In this document: one piece after another, positions 1 to 13,300 of the stretch | How the letters are laid out: every line of letters starts with the position of its first letter | How positions within the stretch are numbered: position 1 is the first letter of the stretch | Source: Caprimulgus europaeus | Lineage: Eukaryota; Chordata; Aves; Caprimulgiformes; Caprimulgidae | Direction of reading: 5' to 3' | DNA: 64,000 nucleotides | Assembly: GCA_907165065.1 (NCBI GenBank) | Contig: OU015541.1 | Coordinates: 13,861,501 to 13,925,500, forward strand | The notes under the pieces: generated by a model | What the model was told of the DNA's origin: nothing | The model's input: the letters and a program-made list of their open reading frames with translations, nothing else | Databases searched by the model: none | Translations under genes and position numbers: made by a program

Positions 1-634
1 GGGTGAAGTGGGCTCAGTCACAGACAAAGCACAGGCTGGGGGATGTGTGTGCACAGGTTAGAGAGGGGTTGCCCACCTTCTGTCCCCAGAAAGGTGGACA
101 AATACCTGTTGTGCTCCCACCAGAGCCCATCCAGGCATGAGTGTAGCCTCACACAGGAGATGATATAGGCACAAGCTCAGCTCCTGGCAATCCTTCCAAT
201 AAACACAAAAAATGCAGGTCTAAAAATGAGGCTATGAAAACAAAACTTCTCAGAGAGCTTCACCAGGGAAACTCTCCAATAGACAGGATTGATACCTGGG
301 CTCAACCCCACTTTCCTCTTCTCAGCCCCAAATTACAGCAGCTGCCCTTCAGGAGCTCTTCCCTGGGAGCTCCCACCAGCAGGACCCACTGCTGCTGTCC
401 CACCATCCCTGTGCCACCTCGCAGTGTGTGGCCCAAGGGCGCGCTGAGTTTCCTCATCCACATCCCATTGCAGCAAACCTAAATAAAATTGAAAAGTGCC
501 AGACGACTCCTGGCAACCATTCAGCTTAGAGAAGGAGGAGTGAGCCGGCCTGAAGTCTGGGGAGAGCTCTATTTGCAGGAATAAAACTGATAAACTCCTG
601 AAATTTGTTTCCTCTCTAATGACCAGGGTGACTA
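1..634. other. Unique non-coding sequence
   Basis: No repeat family, RNA gene or credible coding frame was recognised. The only open frames are short and unlike known proteins. Confidence 0.6.
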
Positions 635-712
635 AGCAGAGGGGGTTGGACTAGATGATCTCCAAAGGTCCCTTCCAATCCCCACCATTCTGTCATTCTG
701 TGTGATTTTGTG
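635..712 (+). repeat. CR1 LINE 3' end (short)
   Basis: A GGTTGGACTAGATGATCT core is followed by AGGTCCCTTCCAA and CATTCTGTCATTCTGTG, the terminal octamer-like repeat that ends CR1 elements. Only the last ~75 bases are present, typical of strong 5' truncation. Confidence 0.85.
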
Positions 713-1617
713 TCAGAGTGTGGATTTTTTTCATAATTATCAGAGCTAAGGAGAGTTGTTGTGGACGGGGTGTTAATTAGAGCTGATATACTCGGGTATA
801 TTGCATTTCATTAAGAGAGTAAATAACCTCAGCAGATTTTAATCCTGTTGGCAACTCGCCAAGTGCTGGGGAGAGATTATCTTTGAGGGTTAAAACTAGG
901 CCAAAGAGCTAAAAGCAGCCTTTCATGAAAGAAGAAGGCCAAGGATCCAGGCTACAAGGGATTGGCCAAAGCTCTGGCATAATCAGATTGAAATCCTCAG
1001 CAGAAAGTACATTAAAAATGGGATAAATCACAATTGCTTGATTTCTGCAGGTGAACAGGCAGGCAGGAGGGAGTAAAATCCAGACACCTTCTCCAATTGG
1101 AAGAAAAACATGGCATGATGTCATTTGCATTATCAACCCCATTGCACCAAACCATCCGACAGAGCTGCTTTGGCTGCTGAGGCTGAGGAGGGTGACCCAG
1201 CACGGACGCTCAGGAGTCCTGAGGGCAGCAGAGGTGATGGTCTCAGGCTGCCATAACGAGGGGGGTGAGATGTCCCCCATGGTGAAGTCATCCAAAAAGC
1301 CTTCTGGTACCTCTCACCACCATGGCTGTGAACCCCTTGGGGTCACAACCATTCACGGTTAAGGGGACACTCAAGGGAGATAAGCAGAGTGACTCTGATT
1401 TGCTTTAGGTGTAATTTTAGGTCAGCTCCATCCACCTGGCAGCATTTGATGCAGGGTGATTTAGTTACTTCTGGAATGAGATTCTCTCATGTATGTACAC
1501 ATGGAAATGAAACTGAGAGGTGTGGTTTGAAATGGAGAGGAAACAGGATTTGCATGTAAATTTAAGAGCTCCCAGTCCTGCCTCATGCATGCAATGCAAC
1601 TCCTCAGAAACTCTCAG
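713..1617. other. Unique sequence with two POU octamers
   Basis: No gene seen. Perfect ATTTGCAT octamers lie at 1123-1130 and 1548-1555; the first follows a CRE-like TGATGTCA. Function is inferred only from the motifs. Confidence 0.35.
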
Positions 1618-1896
1618 TTCTGTTAGTGACAGGATAAGGGGTGGTGGTTTTAAACTTAAAGGGGAGAGATTCAGACTAGAGGTAAGGAAGAAATATTTTA
1701 CAATGTGGGTGGTAGAACCCTGGCCCAGGTTGCCCAGAGAGGTGGTAGAAGCCCCATCCTTGGAAACATTCAAGGTCAGGTTGGATGGGGCTCTGAGTAA
1801 CCTGCTCTGTTTGAAGATGTCCCTGTCACTGCAGGGGGGTTGGACTGGATGGCCTTGAAAGCTCCCTTCAACCCAAACCATTCTGTGATTCCATGA
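1618..1896 (+). repeat. CR1 LINE 3' end, 'gctctgag' subfamily
   Basis: The copy runs from the end of the reverse-transcriptase frame (AGGATAAGGGGTGGTGG) through CCAGGTTGCCCAGAGAGG to the GGTTGGACTGGATGGCC tail and CATTCTGTGATTCC. The frame is broken. It groups with the copies at 38840, 41815 and 48486. Confidence 0.92.
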
Positions 1897-3799
1897 AACC
1901 AGGGGAGCTGGTCCCTTGTTCCCCCAAGATTTACTGCAGCTCCTTCTCAGCCCTCTCAGCCTTTTGCCAAGCGAGCACAGAGAACACCATGCTCGGGCTG
2001 CAGGTAGTATCAGGGAAAGAGGACTCACTGAGAAGTCAGGTCAGAAGCATCCAGGCTCCTGTCCTGCCCCGTGACCCCATTCACCAAGGGGAGCTGGCTG
2101 TTAGATCATGGATCGGGCGGGTGAACTTCAGCAGGCACATGACGGCTGTGCTCCCATGGAGCGAGTCAGACATCATCGTGGGTGGGTGAGAAGTTGGGGT
2201 CAGAGGAGTTAGTTGTAGAGGGCACAAACCTGCATCCTTCAGCAGAGAGGGAAATGTGCCACATCTCAGAGGATCCAGCAGATGCTTTGAAAGAAATTAA
2301 AAGAGACACGAACAAACAAGGATGCTTCACCTGCCTTCCTCTACATCTCTGCTCCCAAATAAATTAGCATGGGTCATGTGGCCTTTAGACAAAATGATCT
2401 GGATTTGCAGGAGCACAGCAAAGCATCGCTCTCTGCAATCGCTGGCACAAGAAACCTTACACAGATCAATGTAAAAGGTGCAAATGAAAGGAAAAAATAA
2501 GCTTGAACTGTGACCTTCTCAGAGCATTAGGAAGCAGGAAGTGTTGAAGGAGGTTAAGAGGGTTTGTGATCTCCATGTCCCACTCTTCACCTGACTCTTC
2601 ACTGTCAGCAATTTTTGAATGTTGAAAATCGCTTCTGAAAAATGCAAGTATCAAAAGTTTTCAGCCTGAAAATGAAGGATAAATTAATTTTTATCCTTTC
2701 TACTTGGGAGCATGAGTTGTAAATCACTCCATGAGCTATTTCAGGGCAGGACTGGCATGTGATTATACAATGGCTGGATTACTTTGACATAGCTTAATTC
2801 AATTAAAATGCAGTTGTATCCTGAGAAGGGACGCAGATTCCTCACCAGTGACTGCACAGAGACTTGCACTGAAGTAACCACAGGAGGGAATTAGACCATT
2901 GTATGATCTCAGCTCCAAGTCAAGATGGTCTAACCCTCCAGCACCCACAAGTCATGACATCAATGCTGGCCCCACAAGGGCACCTTGCAATCACTGGATA
3001 TCTTTGGTTGGAGGAACCATGGGAAAGCCAGAGTTTGCTAAACAAATCAAAGAACTGGAGAAGAGCACAAACACGGTCACATCAGTATCTCCATCCACCC
3101 TGCTGCAGTGGATACAAAAAGACCCAGAGCTCCCTGGAGCACGAGGCTCAGCAGCATCTTTGGTGTCTGTGGTTACTGCTGGCATTAACTTTGTTGGAAA
3201 TCCTGCTCATTTGTCCTAGGCTTGAATTTGAAATGAGTACTTCTAGTTTGGATCTTCTCCTACAACTTTGATGTAGTGATTCTTTGGAAATGAGAGGGGA
3301 ACGAAGCCAACCCAAAGGGATGAGTAGATATCAGGGATGATTTTTGCATTTATGGAGAGATCAAGCCTAGGAAACTGTTTCCCTCCCACATGGCTGCTTA
3401 TAGGTCCCCTTCAGAGATGGGACTCATTAATGCCTAAGAGGCTTCAGTGCCATAGGGGGAATATGAAGCAACAGCAGAGCATCTGTTAGTAGGTCTCAAA
3501 ATACCTTATACTTTGACATAATAATTACTTCGAAAGCTGAATAGAGATTTGGTATATTAAAATTCAGAAAAATAAATTTAAACTGACTTGAACTATGGGA
3601 AAGGCCAAACTGCAATGGGAAATGACTCCTACTCCATGCCTAAGACCATGGCTGGATCAATTCAAGAGGTATCTGGTATCTAAACATGGGTGATGTTTAT
3701 TCTCAGCACATTGCTAGAAAAAAAAAGGATCAACTTCTCCCATATCATGCCTGTTAGACCTCATATATAGGATAACAATCCATTATGGAACCTTATTTT
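1897..3799. other. Unique non-coding sequence
   Basis: About 1.9 kb with no recognised gene or repeat. Short open frames at 2899-3271 overlap in several frames and show no known domain. Confidence 0.55.
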
Positions 3800-3925
3800 C
3801 ATAGAACCACAGATTGGTTTGGGTTGGAAGGAACCTTAAAGCTCATCCAGTTCCAACCACCCTGCCATCAGCAGGAACACCTTCCACTAGACCAGGTTGC
3901 TCAAAGCCTCATCCAACCTGGTCTC
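3800..3925 (-). repeat. CR1 LINE 3' end, 'tttgagcaacctgg' subfamily
   Basis: Begins CATAGAACCACAG then GGTTTGGGTTGGAAGG, the reverse complement of a CR1 tail. It ends near CATCCAACCTGG. Inserted opposite to the TOX2 direction and heavily truncated. Confidence 0.9.
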
Positions 3926-6900
3926 TTTCATTATAGAGTTCCTTGAAATGAGTGTGATTTAAACACAACCTTAAAATCAGTGTGCTTAAGTGCTTTCCTG
4001 TGCCTACTAAATTTGATGCTGCCCATGCCAAGTACGACTCCCTCCAGCCAAAAAGAAGCAACTGTAGGTGGGGATAGAAAGGAGAAAGCAATACAGCTGA
4101 AATGACAAAATCTCTTTAATTGCTTTAATTAAAGCAAGGAGGGGTTTTTAGCAGTTGTTAATCACTGTATTACTCAAAAACCTTCCACTGGGAGCCCTGA
4201 CTTACCTGCAGCTGGGGAGCACTGGAGATCCTGCAAATAAGGGTTACAACATGGAGCCCATGTGGTGGGATAAGATGTTTTATTGACCATATAAAAGGAA
4301 GGTGGGGGGGAAATGCACAGTGTTAAAGGGGCTAATTCTCCAGCTTTGTCAGATGTGTGTGATTCTCTTTCTCAGATACCAGGTAGGTGTAAGCTATTGA
4401 CTTTCTGTTGTTCTGGGATTATTTTATGTATTCTGGGTTCAAGGTCGGATGATGATATCCAGTACAGAGAAGGGAAAATCAGGCAGGCTTGTGTATGTAG
4501 TTAAAAAAAAGGAGGGGGAAGGAGGGTGGAATGATAAGTTTGAGAGTGGAGTGCTGAGAGGATAATTTATTTAATAGAAAAGGGAAACCTCACAGAAGGG
4601 AAGGTCCCTGAAGAATACCAGGAATATTTACTTCCTGAAGTGTTTGGATGGGAAGAATCCCCGCAGCCAGTATGCAAAGCTTTTCCTGCTACTACTGATA
4701 GTGACACAATAGATTAATACTGAACAATTAGGACTGCTTGCAGGTAATTTAAGAGTGGAAAAAAGTTCTCCTGATTAAGGAATTTTGGACATCTCTAATT
4801 AGAGACCAAAACAAATTCTATGTGATTGAGCTGTCTAGTCACAAGGGTCTTAAAAATCTTCAGAAAAGCCCTACCTGTTGAGGCTGTGTCTCTGTCCAGC
4901 CCAGCCCTACAGCTGGGGTCATGGACCTGGCTGTCCAAATGATTTCTGGCTTCTGGTTTTGGTCCATATTGTGTTAGCAGATGTGACTTCAGGGAAAGCC
5001 CCATGTAGTTAGTGCCCACCTGGTATTAACCAGGTTTGAGATGTTGCTCAGCAGTGGAAAACTCTCCATCCTGTTGCTTTGGCTTTGGTTGATGCTCAAG
5101 GCACCCTGTGGAAATTTAGACTAAAATCAGGTTTTCTCCACAGTAACCTCTTTGAAAAACCTGCAGCTGGCTGCAAGGGATGGTACAGTGGTGGGATGGG
5201 GCAGGAGCATGGATCCTGGGTCACTTAGTGCCCAGCTTTGCTCAATGCACAGCAACGCTGCTTTGCCTCTGTTAATTTTGGGACATAAACTGAGGAAAAA
5301 TGAACTCAGCTTCCAGGTTACTGGAGATAGCCAGACTTAATGAATGGCCTCTATTTGAGTTGTTTACGTTTGATGCCTCTTAAATACATTATTCCTGATT
5401 AGTAAGTAGTCTTTTTCTAAAGGTTTACTTAATTTTTCACTTCAAAGTCAATCTTTAAAAACCTCTCTGCCATTATCAAGGCTGCAATGGTTTCATCCTA
5501 ATCCCTCTTACACTCTCCATTCTTATCCTTTGCTGAGGGGAAATGATAAAAATATTTCTGACACAGAACTCAGATCCAGTGCTGAAAGATAAGCTGTTTC
5601 AAAATAAAATTATGATTTCCAATTTCAAGCATTGGTTAATATTGCAGTTTTTATAGATATTTTCCTACTGCAGATTGAACAAAGCATGTTAGCTGAAAGG
5701 CCTTCTCCTGAAATAGTAGCTCATAATTTTCTACGACTCCTTCATTTTAAGTTTCCACTTTTAAGTGTTGTCTTTCTGTAGTACCTAACATCCAGAGATT
5801 AAAACTATCTTCATAATTAAAATTCAGTCAAAACTAGGTCTTGGAAATTTCCAGTAGGTGAGAAAAATCTGAGTTCATCTACAGCTAGATGTTTTTGTCA
5901 CAAGGCTACTTTAAGATGCTTAAAAGCTTGCATGTTTTAACAACTAGCACTCAGATGTACTTGCAGGAAGATTGAACTGAAGATGCACGAGTGGTCTTGA
6001 ACACTTGTCTTTGCAAATACAACGGCGTTTCAGTGCAATTTGCATTGGAGTAATGGATGTGTATGCTTACAGTTATGATCTAGAAAGGTCTCTCTGAGGG
6101 TCTGGAAGAAATTGTCTTGTCTAATGCAATGAACTGGCCCAGTGTAATTTAATTTTTTTGGTGAGTATGAACTGGAATAGTTTCACTAAAGTCAGTAGCT
6201 GGGTCAGCATCAATAGCTGGAGGTTCCTCAATCAAAATCATGGGAAACTGTATGTGCATAATGCAGGTTCAGTTAAATATCCATGTTCTGAGGGAACCAG
6301 AGGGAGAAAGATCTGCTCTGCTTATGCTCTGGCTATTTTAGTCCATGATAGTGTATGAACAGACCCCACCACCCCCAACCCTGAGCTGTGCACACAGAGT
6401 AGGATACATTGATTAATACAAAATATGGAGTTCACTGAATCTTTAATATCACTGGTGGAGTATTAACCCAAGGAGGCAGTGGTGGTTCAGGGCGGTTTCT
6501 GAGGGTTCAGCTTTTCCTCCCCCTGTCTCTCCATTCCCTAACCTGGAATTAGTGTTTGCAGGTAGTCAGTGGACAAGCCCACTGCCCTTGGGCTGCTTGT
6601 TTCTTGCTCAATAGGCAAAGAGCCACGGTGGCAGCTGGAGTCCTCTTTGGCCCTGTTCAGATGGCAGCAGGACTCTGACAAACCACTGCCTGCCCATTAA
6701 CCCCTCTGGGGGTCATTACTATAGGACATTGTCCACTACTGCAGCATTCATGGCTACAACCATGAAGACTTTTCCATCAACTGGTCTCCAGCTGCGAATT
6801 GCGATGTGTTAGCAACACCATGTTGCACATACAAGCAGCAAAGAGTCCTGGAAACTAAAACCCATGCTGAAAGCTGGTCTTTATAAATCAAAGTACAGCT

Positions 6901-9900
6901 GTGGCACACATACCAGGTGTATAGAAAGCTTGCAAACTCCTGTGTTGCTGGAAGTTGCTCTGGTGAATACTGCACAGTGAGAATATTGTATGTATAGCTC
7001 CGAGAGGAACTTCTCTGTCCCACAGAACCTTCCAACTTCCCCAAAATGTTCCTGCAATGGCACAAGTAAGAGGGCTTTACTAGTGATTTTGGGTTTAGTA
7101 ACACTGAGGAAGGTAGAAACTAATCTCCAGACCTCAGAAAAAGCATATAGTCACTGGTGAGCTATGTGATGTCTTAGGTCAAGGATGTTTCTGGCCAGGA
7201 ACTTGAACCCAAGTGATGCACAGAGCAGCTGTGTGATTGACTGTGGGGCTGCTGGCTGCCTTTGCTGATGCAGGACCTCTGGGTGTAGCTTTTCCTGTAA
7301 TACCCAGTACTCAGTAGAGGTGCATCAATGGGGTTGAATGTCAGTGGTCACAACTTCCAGCCTTTGGTGTGGAAAATGAAGATTGAAGTCACCAAGCCAA
7401 TCAAAGCTTTATAAGTACCATGTGGACGCCATCTTCCACAGGAGATGTGGGGAGAGCTGTACATCAGGAGTTCCTGTCTCCCATATCCAAGTGTCTGTCT
7501 TCATCCAGGTCTTGGGTAAGTTTGTGCTGTATATTCCCAGATTTGATCAGAAACTTCATTGCTGATCAGAAGACATATTTTTCTCAAACAAAATTTTGTC
7601 AGAATCAATACATTCCCATCATTAGGATGAATCCTAAATGTTTGACTTTTAGAAAATATCATTAAAAACCCCACCCCAAATCCAATCCCAGCCTGATGTT
7701 AATGAGATCTGAATTTCTGCTTTCAAAGCATGAAATTGGCAGTGATATCTTCAGCCTGAAATTGATACACATGCAGCAGGAGGAAGCAGGACCTGTTTAG
7801 TTTGTGAGAGAGGGTGGAGGGTGTGATTCACAGCATTGACATGTCTTATTTGTTGTTTTGCACATAAAACCTCTCTCCTCATTGATGGTAGTATGAGGTT
7901 CACGTCCATGTTGAAGGCTTTTTGTTGTTGTTGTTCTTAGGTGTTACAGCCACCAGTTCTCCTCCACCTCTGAACACTCTGTATTCTCTAGTAACATTTG
8001 GAAATGGTTCACTTCAATTTTAGTCACCAGAGATAAAATGCTAATACCCTGGCACTTCAAATGGTGGGGGGAGAAGGACAGAAGGAAGGAAGACCTATGT
8101 GATCTGTTCATTCATTATTCTGCGGTGCATGGGAAGTGATCTCTTTACATGATTGACCTGACTGGATTTGATTACAACACACAGCTAACCTTTTCCAAAT
8201 CTGGTTGTGTCATACAAGAAAAGGGTTGAAGGCTGTTGCCATGGTATTAAGGTATCTCTTGAGAAAGAAGAAAAGAGAGAGAGAGGAAATGATGCTTCTT
8301 TACTTCCTAGCCAAGTATAAACAAGAAACACACGCACATGTTTTTGTTTTGGAAGAGCTTTCAGCTTCTTATCGAGTCACATCTATCAGTGTGTTTCCTC
8401 GGGAAGGGAAGGAGGAATTGTCTGCTTTGCAGATCAGTGTCTATTCAGCGGGTGGGAAAGGGGGGGAGATGACAATTGGAGGGAGGGAGGAAAAAAGAAT
8501 AAAGCAGTCTTGCCACCATTCATGATTTATTCATGAGGCACGTGAGTTTTGCATTTAAATGTGACATTCTCATGATCTCAATATTGTATATGCAAATCTA
8601 AAGATTTCTCTATCTCTCCACATGCCCAGCTTAAGTCTCGTCTCAGATCCAGAGCTCTGTAAATGCAAACCCAGCGAGGTTTGTACAGCTTCTCATTTAC
8701 TCCCTGTTTAGTCTGGTGACTCAAAGGCTGTAAGCAGCACTGAACTGCTCTTGGTATTGGAGGTATAATTTAGATGTCTCTTTTTTTTATGGTAGTGAAT
8801 TCTTGCAGTCAGGAAATTACCAGTAGATTTATTAATGGTTTAACTTTCTGAGGTCTTGCCTTGCCTGAGCTTTCCAAGCACTTCTCCGTGAAGGCAAGCG
8901 GTTATCGCTCGGGATAGCGTGTCAGGATTAACACAGAGCAAATGCTGCACAGCTCCCTACAAAGAATTTACACCTTGAGCCATGCCAGCTTCAAGGCTTT
9001 CAACACTAATGTTTAAGTTGTCACTCAGTAAATAAAGGGTGAATGATCCTGTTTGCAGATTTTTAGTTATTATCGATATATTCAATAAATGTATCAAATA
9101 TGTTGATGTAGAGAGGACAGGCTTCCTGCAACAACGCTGCTCAATTCAGGACTTAACCCAGGTAAAATCTGTCAGTCTTTGTCCCTGGCCAAAACTCCCA
9201 TTTTGGGAACACTAGGTAAAAGGAGAGGTGTGAAGACTTTGAGAAGTGACACAATTCTGCTCCATGCTAAACCTGCACAGGAGAGACCTTTGGCCCAGTA
9301 TTTGCCAAAGTGGATTGTGTAGGGAAAAGCTGTTCTTGGGGGCTTTGCCTGATCCGCGTGGCTGGAACATTGCTTCACGAATTAGTTATGGGATCTTGTT
9401 GCTACTTAGTAAATAAATCAGAGCATAAATAATTTTTATATGTTATTGGGTCAGTTCTGTCACTAGCCTGATGCAAATATTCCTCAAATATGTTATTGAC
9501 AAAGAACCATTGCATTAATTGCTAACAAGAAAATTTGTAGGTTTTATAGCACTTTCTCACATTCAGCACTTGCTTCCTGGTTTGGTTGGTTGATTGTGGT
9601 TGCTTTTTGGGGGTTTTTCTTGGTCAGATTGAAGCCAGAACTTGCTGAAGTTGATTGTCCCCTATTCCCTTGTGGTCAGGGCCCATATCAGCAAAAGTCT
9701 TCTTATTGACTCCATGATTTTAAAGCCATAAATATTTCCTGAATATCCACATAACCTGGTATCAGGTCTCTAACAGTGTGTGCTTAAGGAGAGTCTAAAA
9801 GAGACAAAGACTGTATTGAATGACACTTCCCTGGGGTATTATCTCAGATTTAGGAAAGTATAATGTAAAGAGCTCCTGATGTTTTATATTCAGGTCATCA

Positions 9901-9939
9901 CAATTAATTGCTTTAAAGAAGTTGTCTCTTTTAAACCCA
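3926..9939. other. Six kb of unique, AT-leaning non-coding DNA
   Basis: No exon, RNA gene or young transposon recognised. ATTTGCAT/ATGCAAAT octamers occur at 6038-6045, 8590-8597 and 9471-9478, and a CACGTG E-box at 8539-8544. Conservation cannot be judged from a single genome. Confidence 0.5.
8530..8605. promoter_or_regulatory. Possible enhancer patch with E-box and octamer
   Basis: Within 75 bases lie CACGTG (8539-8544), TTTTGCATTTAAAT (8547-8560) and a perfect ATGCAAAT (8590-8597). The surrounding sequence is unique. Motif clustering is seen; regulatory function is a guess. Confidence 0.25.
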
Positions 9940-10330
9940 CCCATACGTTTGGTCCCATAGCACCCTCTGGCAATGAGCTCCACAATTTAATTTCCTATGG
10001 GGTAGACAACTACTTTCTTTTGGATAATTTAATACAAATCCCACTGTTTTTTCCATTAAAAGAGATAGTAAATGGTTGTTCCTGAGCATCTTTCTCCACA
10101 CTCCTCATGTTGTTCCACAACACCTTCCTTCCAGCAGCAAAGCTGGCCTAAGAAAATACATGAATACTTTGCATCATCTGCAAATGTCTTCATGGTGTTA
10201 ATTGCTCTCTTTTCCAGATCACTGATGAATGTGCTGAGCTGCACTGGCCCCAGCCCATGTCCCCATGGGGCTTCACTGGCAGCCTCCCTGCACAGGTGAG
10301 ACTATCCATTTGTTCCTGTCCTTTGTTTCC
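9940..10330 (-). repeat. Ancient CR1/L3-like LINE fragment
   Basis: Phrases recall the antisense of old amniote CR1/L3 LINEs: CTGGCAATGAGCTCCACA, then TTTCTCCACACTCCTCATG, TTTGCATCATCTGCAAATG, CTTTTCCAGATCACTGATGAA, CACTGGCCCCAGC, CCATGGGGCTTCACTGG and CATTTGTTCCTGTCCTTTG, all in the expected order. It is far more diverged than the young avian CR1 tails elsewhere in this window. The reading frame is lost. The exact edges are uncertain. Confidence 0.68.
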
Positions 10331-13300
10331 CATCTCAAAACTAATTATCTAGCTCTGCTTTTAACCCACAACACTGACTTGGACCCCTCACACTGTGTGT
10401 GTTTGCCTCCCCCAGTGATCTCAGACACTTGCCTTCAGCAGAGATGAAGATTACCAGGAAAAAAAATCTCACTGGAATTAATATTAAAAAATAACTTAGA
10501 CTTTTTTTCCCCATTATCCTCTTTTACCATGCCTTCGGTCCATTGAGAGGCTGGTACTGGTACACAATAGCAAATAGAAATAGCACACTGAACAACTGGC
10601 CAGACTGGGAGCCCTGTCTTACCAGGCAGAGAAAAGAAACTCACACAGGGCTTAAGTTATTTAAAGACATGGTATCAGGTTGTTTCAGCCTCCATTAAAG
10701 ATCTAAGAGGGATAAACATTTCCTTGTAGGAAAAAACCCCACAACATATCTACATGTACTAAATTCAAAGACTCAGACAGTGTTTGCCAGGCTTTCATCT
10801 TTTACTTGTTTTTAAGATGGGTTTAGTGGCCATTGCTTGTAGCCAGGCCCAGCAGCGGGAATTATCTTCCAGCAGTGGATGGGCCAGGCTGCTCCATGCC
10901 TCCCAGCTCCCACAGAGCACAGGCACTGCCACCCTGCCTCCAAACCCAGCACGCCTGGACATCATTTAGGGCTGAATTTCTGAAGGAAGGGGCAAGGGGG
11001 ATATGCAGAGCTCAGATGTGATTTGATTGTGCTGTGGGTTTCACTGTTCTAACGTCTGCTGGTGCCTGCTTTCATGTGGAGCAGGGGTGTATCCTTAATA
11101 CAAGGGAAGAATGTGCTCCCTTGCAGACCTTGGTTTCTGCAAACGTGGCCCCTGTGAATATAATCAATGTTGTGCAGAGCTGCTGAAATCAAACAAAGCC
11201 AGAATGATCATTGTGCTAAGTTTGGGTTCCTCATTGTTCATTGAATTACATCAGTGTTTTCTTTAGTTGCACAGTCAGCTGGCAAAGGTTTGTTTGAAAT
11301 CTCGAGACTTTCCCCTTTCAGGGGAAAACATGAATTTCCGGGAGATGCAGGCTCTGCTTTGCGTCACGGTGTTGGGTTTGCTGTGGCCTGGGACATGACA
11401 TGTCAGCCTGGCTGGTTGGGGGGCTCAGCCCACCCAGCACCCATGAGTAATGGCTGCAATGCATCCATGGGGAAAAAAAAATACTCTGTTGGATTTATTT
11501 TTCTTTGTATTTGACTTGCAGAAACTATTTTATCTGCTTTTAAAATAATCATGAACTATTAAAACTCATTTTGTAGAGAAACTCTCTTCCCCAACTCATG
11601 ACCATAATGGAGTGTTGTGTTTCACTGGCATTTTATTCAGGTGATGTTATGTGACAAAAATCTTGCTTTCTCCAAAGACTCCTTGTGTGCAGAGATTGAG
11701 CAGTGACTGGCACAGCCCTGGGTCCTTCTCCCCACAGCGAACCCATGGAGCCGTGTTCCCTGGCCACTGTGATGGTGAACGACTGCTGTGTCAGTGCCAC
11801 GTAGGATCCCCTGAAAATCTCTCAGGAATATCAGGATGGGGTTAATCCTTCTTTCCCCTGCTGTGTTCACATACAAAGTCCTTCAGCAGCTGTAGGAAAA
11901 GGAGCGACCAGGTGTGTCAGATCCTTAGTATGGACCAAGTTTGGGTGGGTGTCTGTGTGCAGCTGCTGCATGGGAGCCACTGCTCATTTAAATTTAACTT
12001 GACTTCCCTCTAAAAGTCTCATTTTCATCATCCACAGTCTAACTTTCCCCCAGAAGTTCTCTCTCCTGACACCCGCCATGCCATGTCTCGGAGCAAACTC
12101 TCCCGGTGAGTTGAAGCAGTCGGAGCAGGAGCTGTGGAGTGGTGGGGTTTGGCTTTTTGAAAGTTGTATTTTTGTTTGATTGGGAGCAGCTCAGCCTGCA
12201 TTGCCCACCCTGACTTCATGTCATTTGCTTTGTTCAGGGACTGAGTTTCTGGCTTTTTTTAGTTGTGCAGAGGAAAATAGTGGTAAAATGGGAGAATCTG
12301 GGATGTTTATTAAGAGTCAAAGCAAATATCTAGCATGGAAGAAGCTGTACAATATCCACATTGTATAAGTTTCCCAATAAGCCTGCAAAACTTAAGAAAC
12401 TAAGGAAAAGAAAAGAAAAAGAAAGCATTGACAAGTTTTGTGATACTTGCTGCTTTTATTTGTGGGGCAGAGGTCTTGTAGACTCATGGAGAGATCTGGC
12501 CAAGGTGAAACTCCAGCCCAGAAACCAAGAGGAGGAGGCAGGAGTAAAGGGAATGATGGAGAAAAGGGCACGAGGGACTATCAGGGCAGCAACTGTGGGG
12601 AGGGGAGGAAGAGTGTGGGTTGTAGTTTGGAGTATTTTACCAGGGTGTCTAGAGCTGAGAACCCAGGTCTCTGCAGCTGGGCCTGAAGCAGAGAGGGCTG
12701 GTCCTTGGACATTGCTGGGAGCACGTATCTTCTTGGTGAAAACTGAATTTTTCAGGGTACGACAAGTTGTGATTTCTATTCATTTTTCAACTTCTTTCTG
12801 GAAGAGAAAGAGAGGAGGAGGGAAGAGATTGAAAATATTAAAAATATCTCATTTCAGCATTTGCAAACATGAGACTTTTTCAGTTTTCATTTTGAAAGAA
12901 GGCCTCTGTTTCCTGACAACTGTTGTTATCTTCAGATATAGAGGGCAGGAAATGGCCTGACACTTAGCTGCAAGTCTTGTTTCGAGACAGAGGATGTTTT
13001 GGGGGTTAACTTGTGATAATTCCCCGCACCCTCCCTGGCATTGCTGGAGTCTTTATTTCTGCCATTGCAATGAAAATCCATTATTTGTCCAGCTCAGCTA
13101 ATAACACTGACTGCCCAGCATTTCCACGGGCAGCAGAAACCCTGGAGGAAGGCAGCCAAAAGCTTGGGGAGTCAGAGTTCCTCTTCATGTTCAAAGCTTC
13201 AGACTCTGAAATGCTTTAGCGATGCCATTATGAATGTCTAATGTCAGACTTGCGTCAAACCTCTCCTCTCCCTCCCTCCATTAGCCCTGCAAAGATGATG

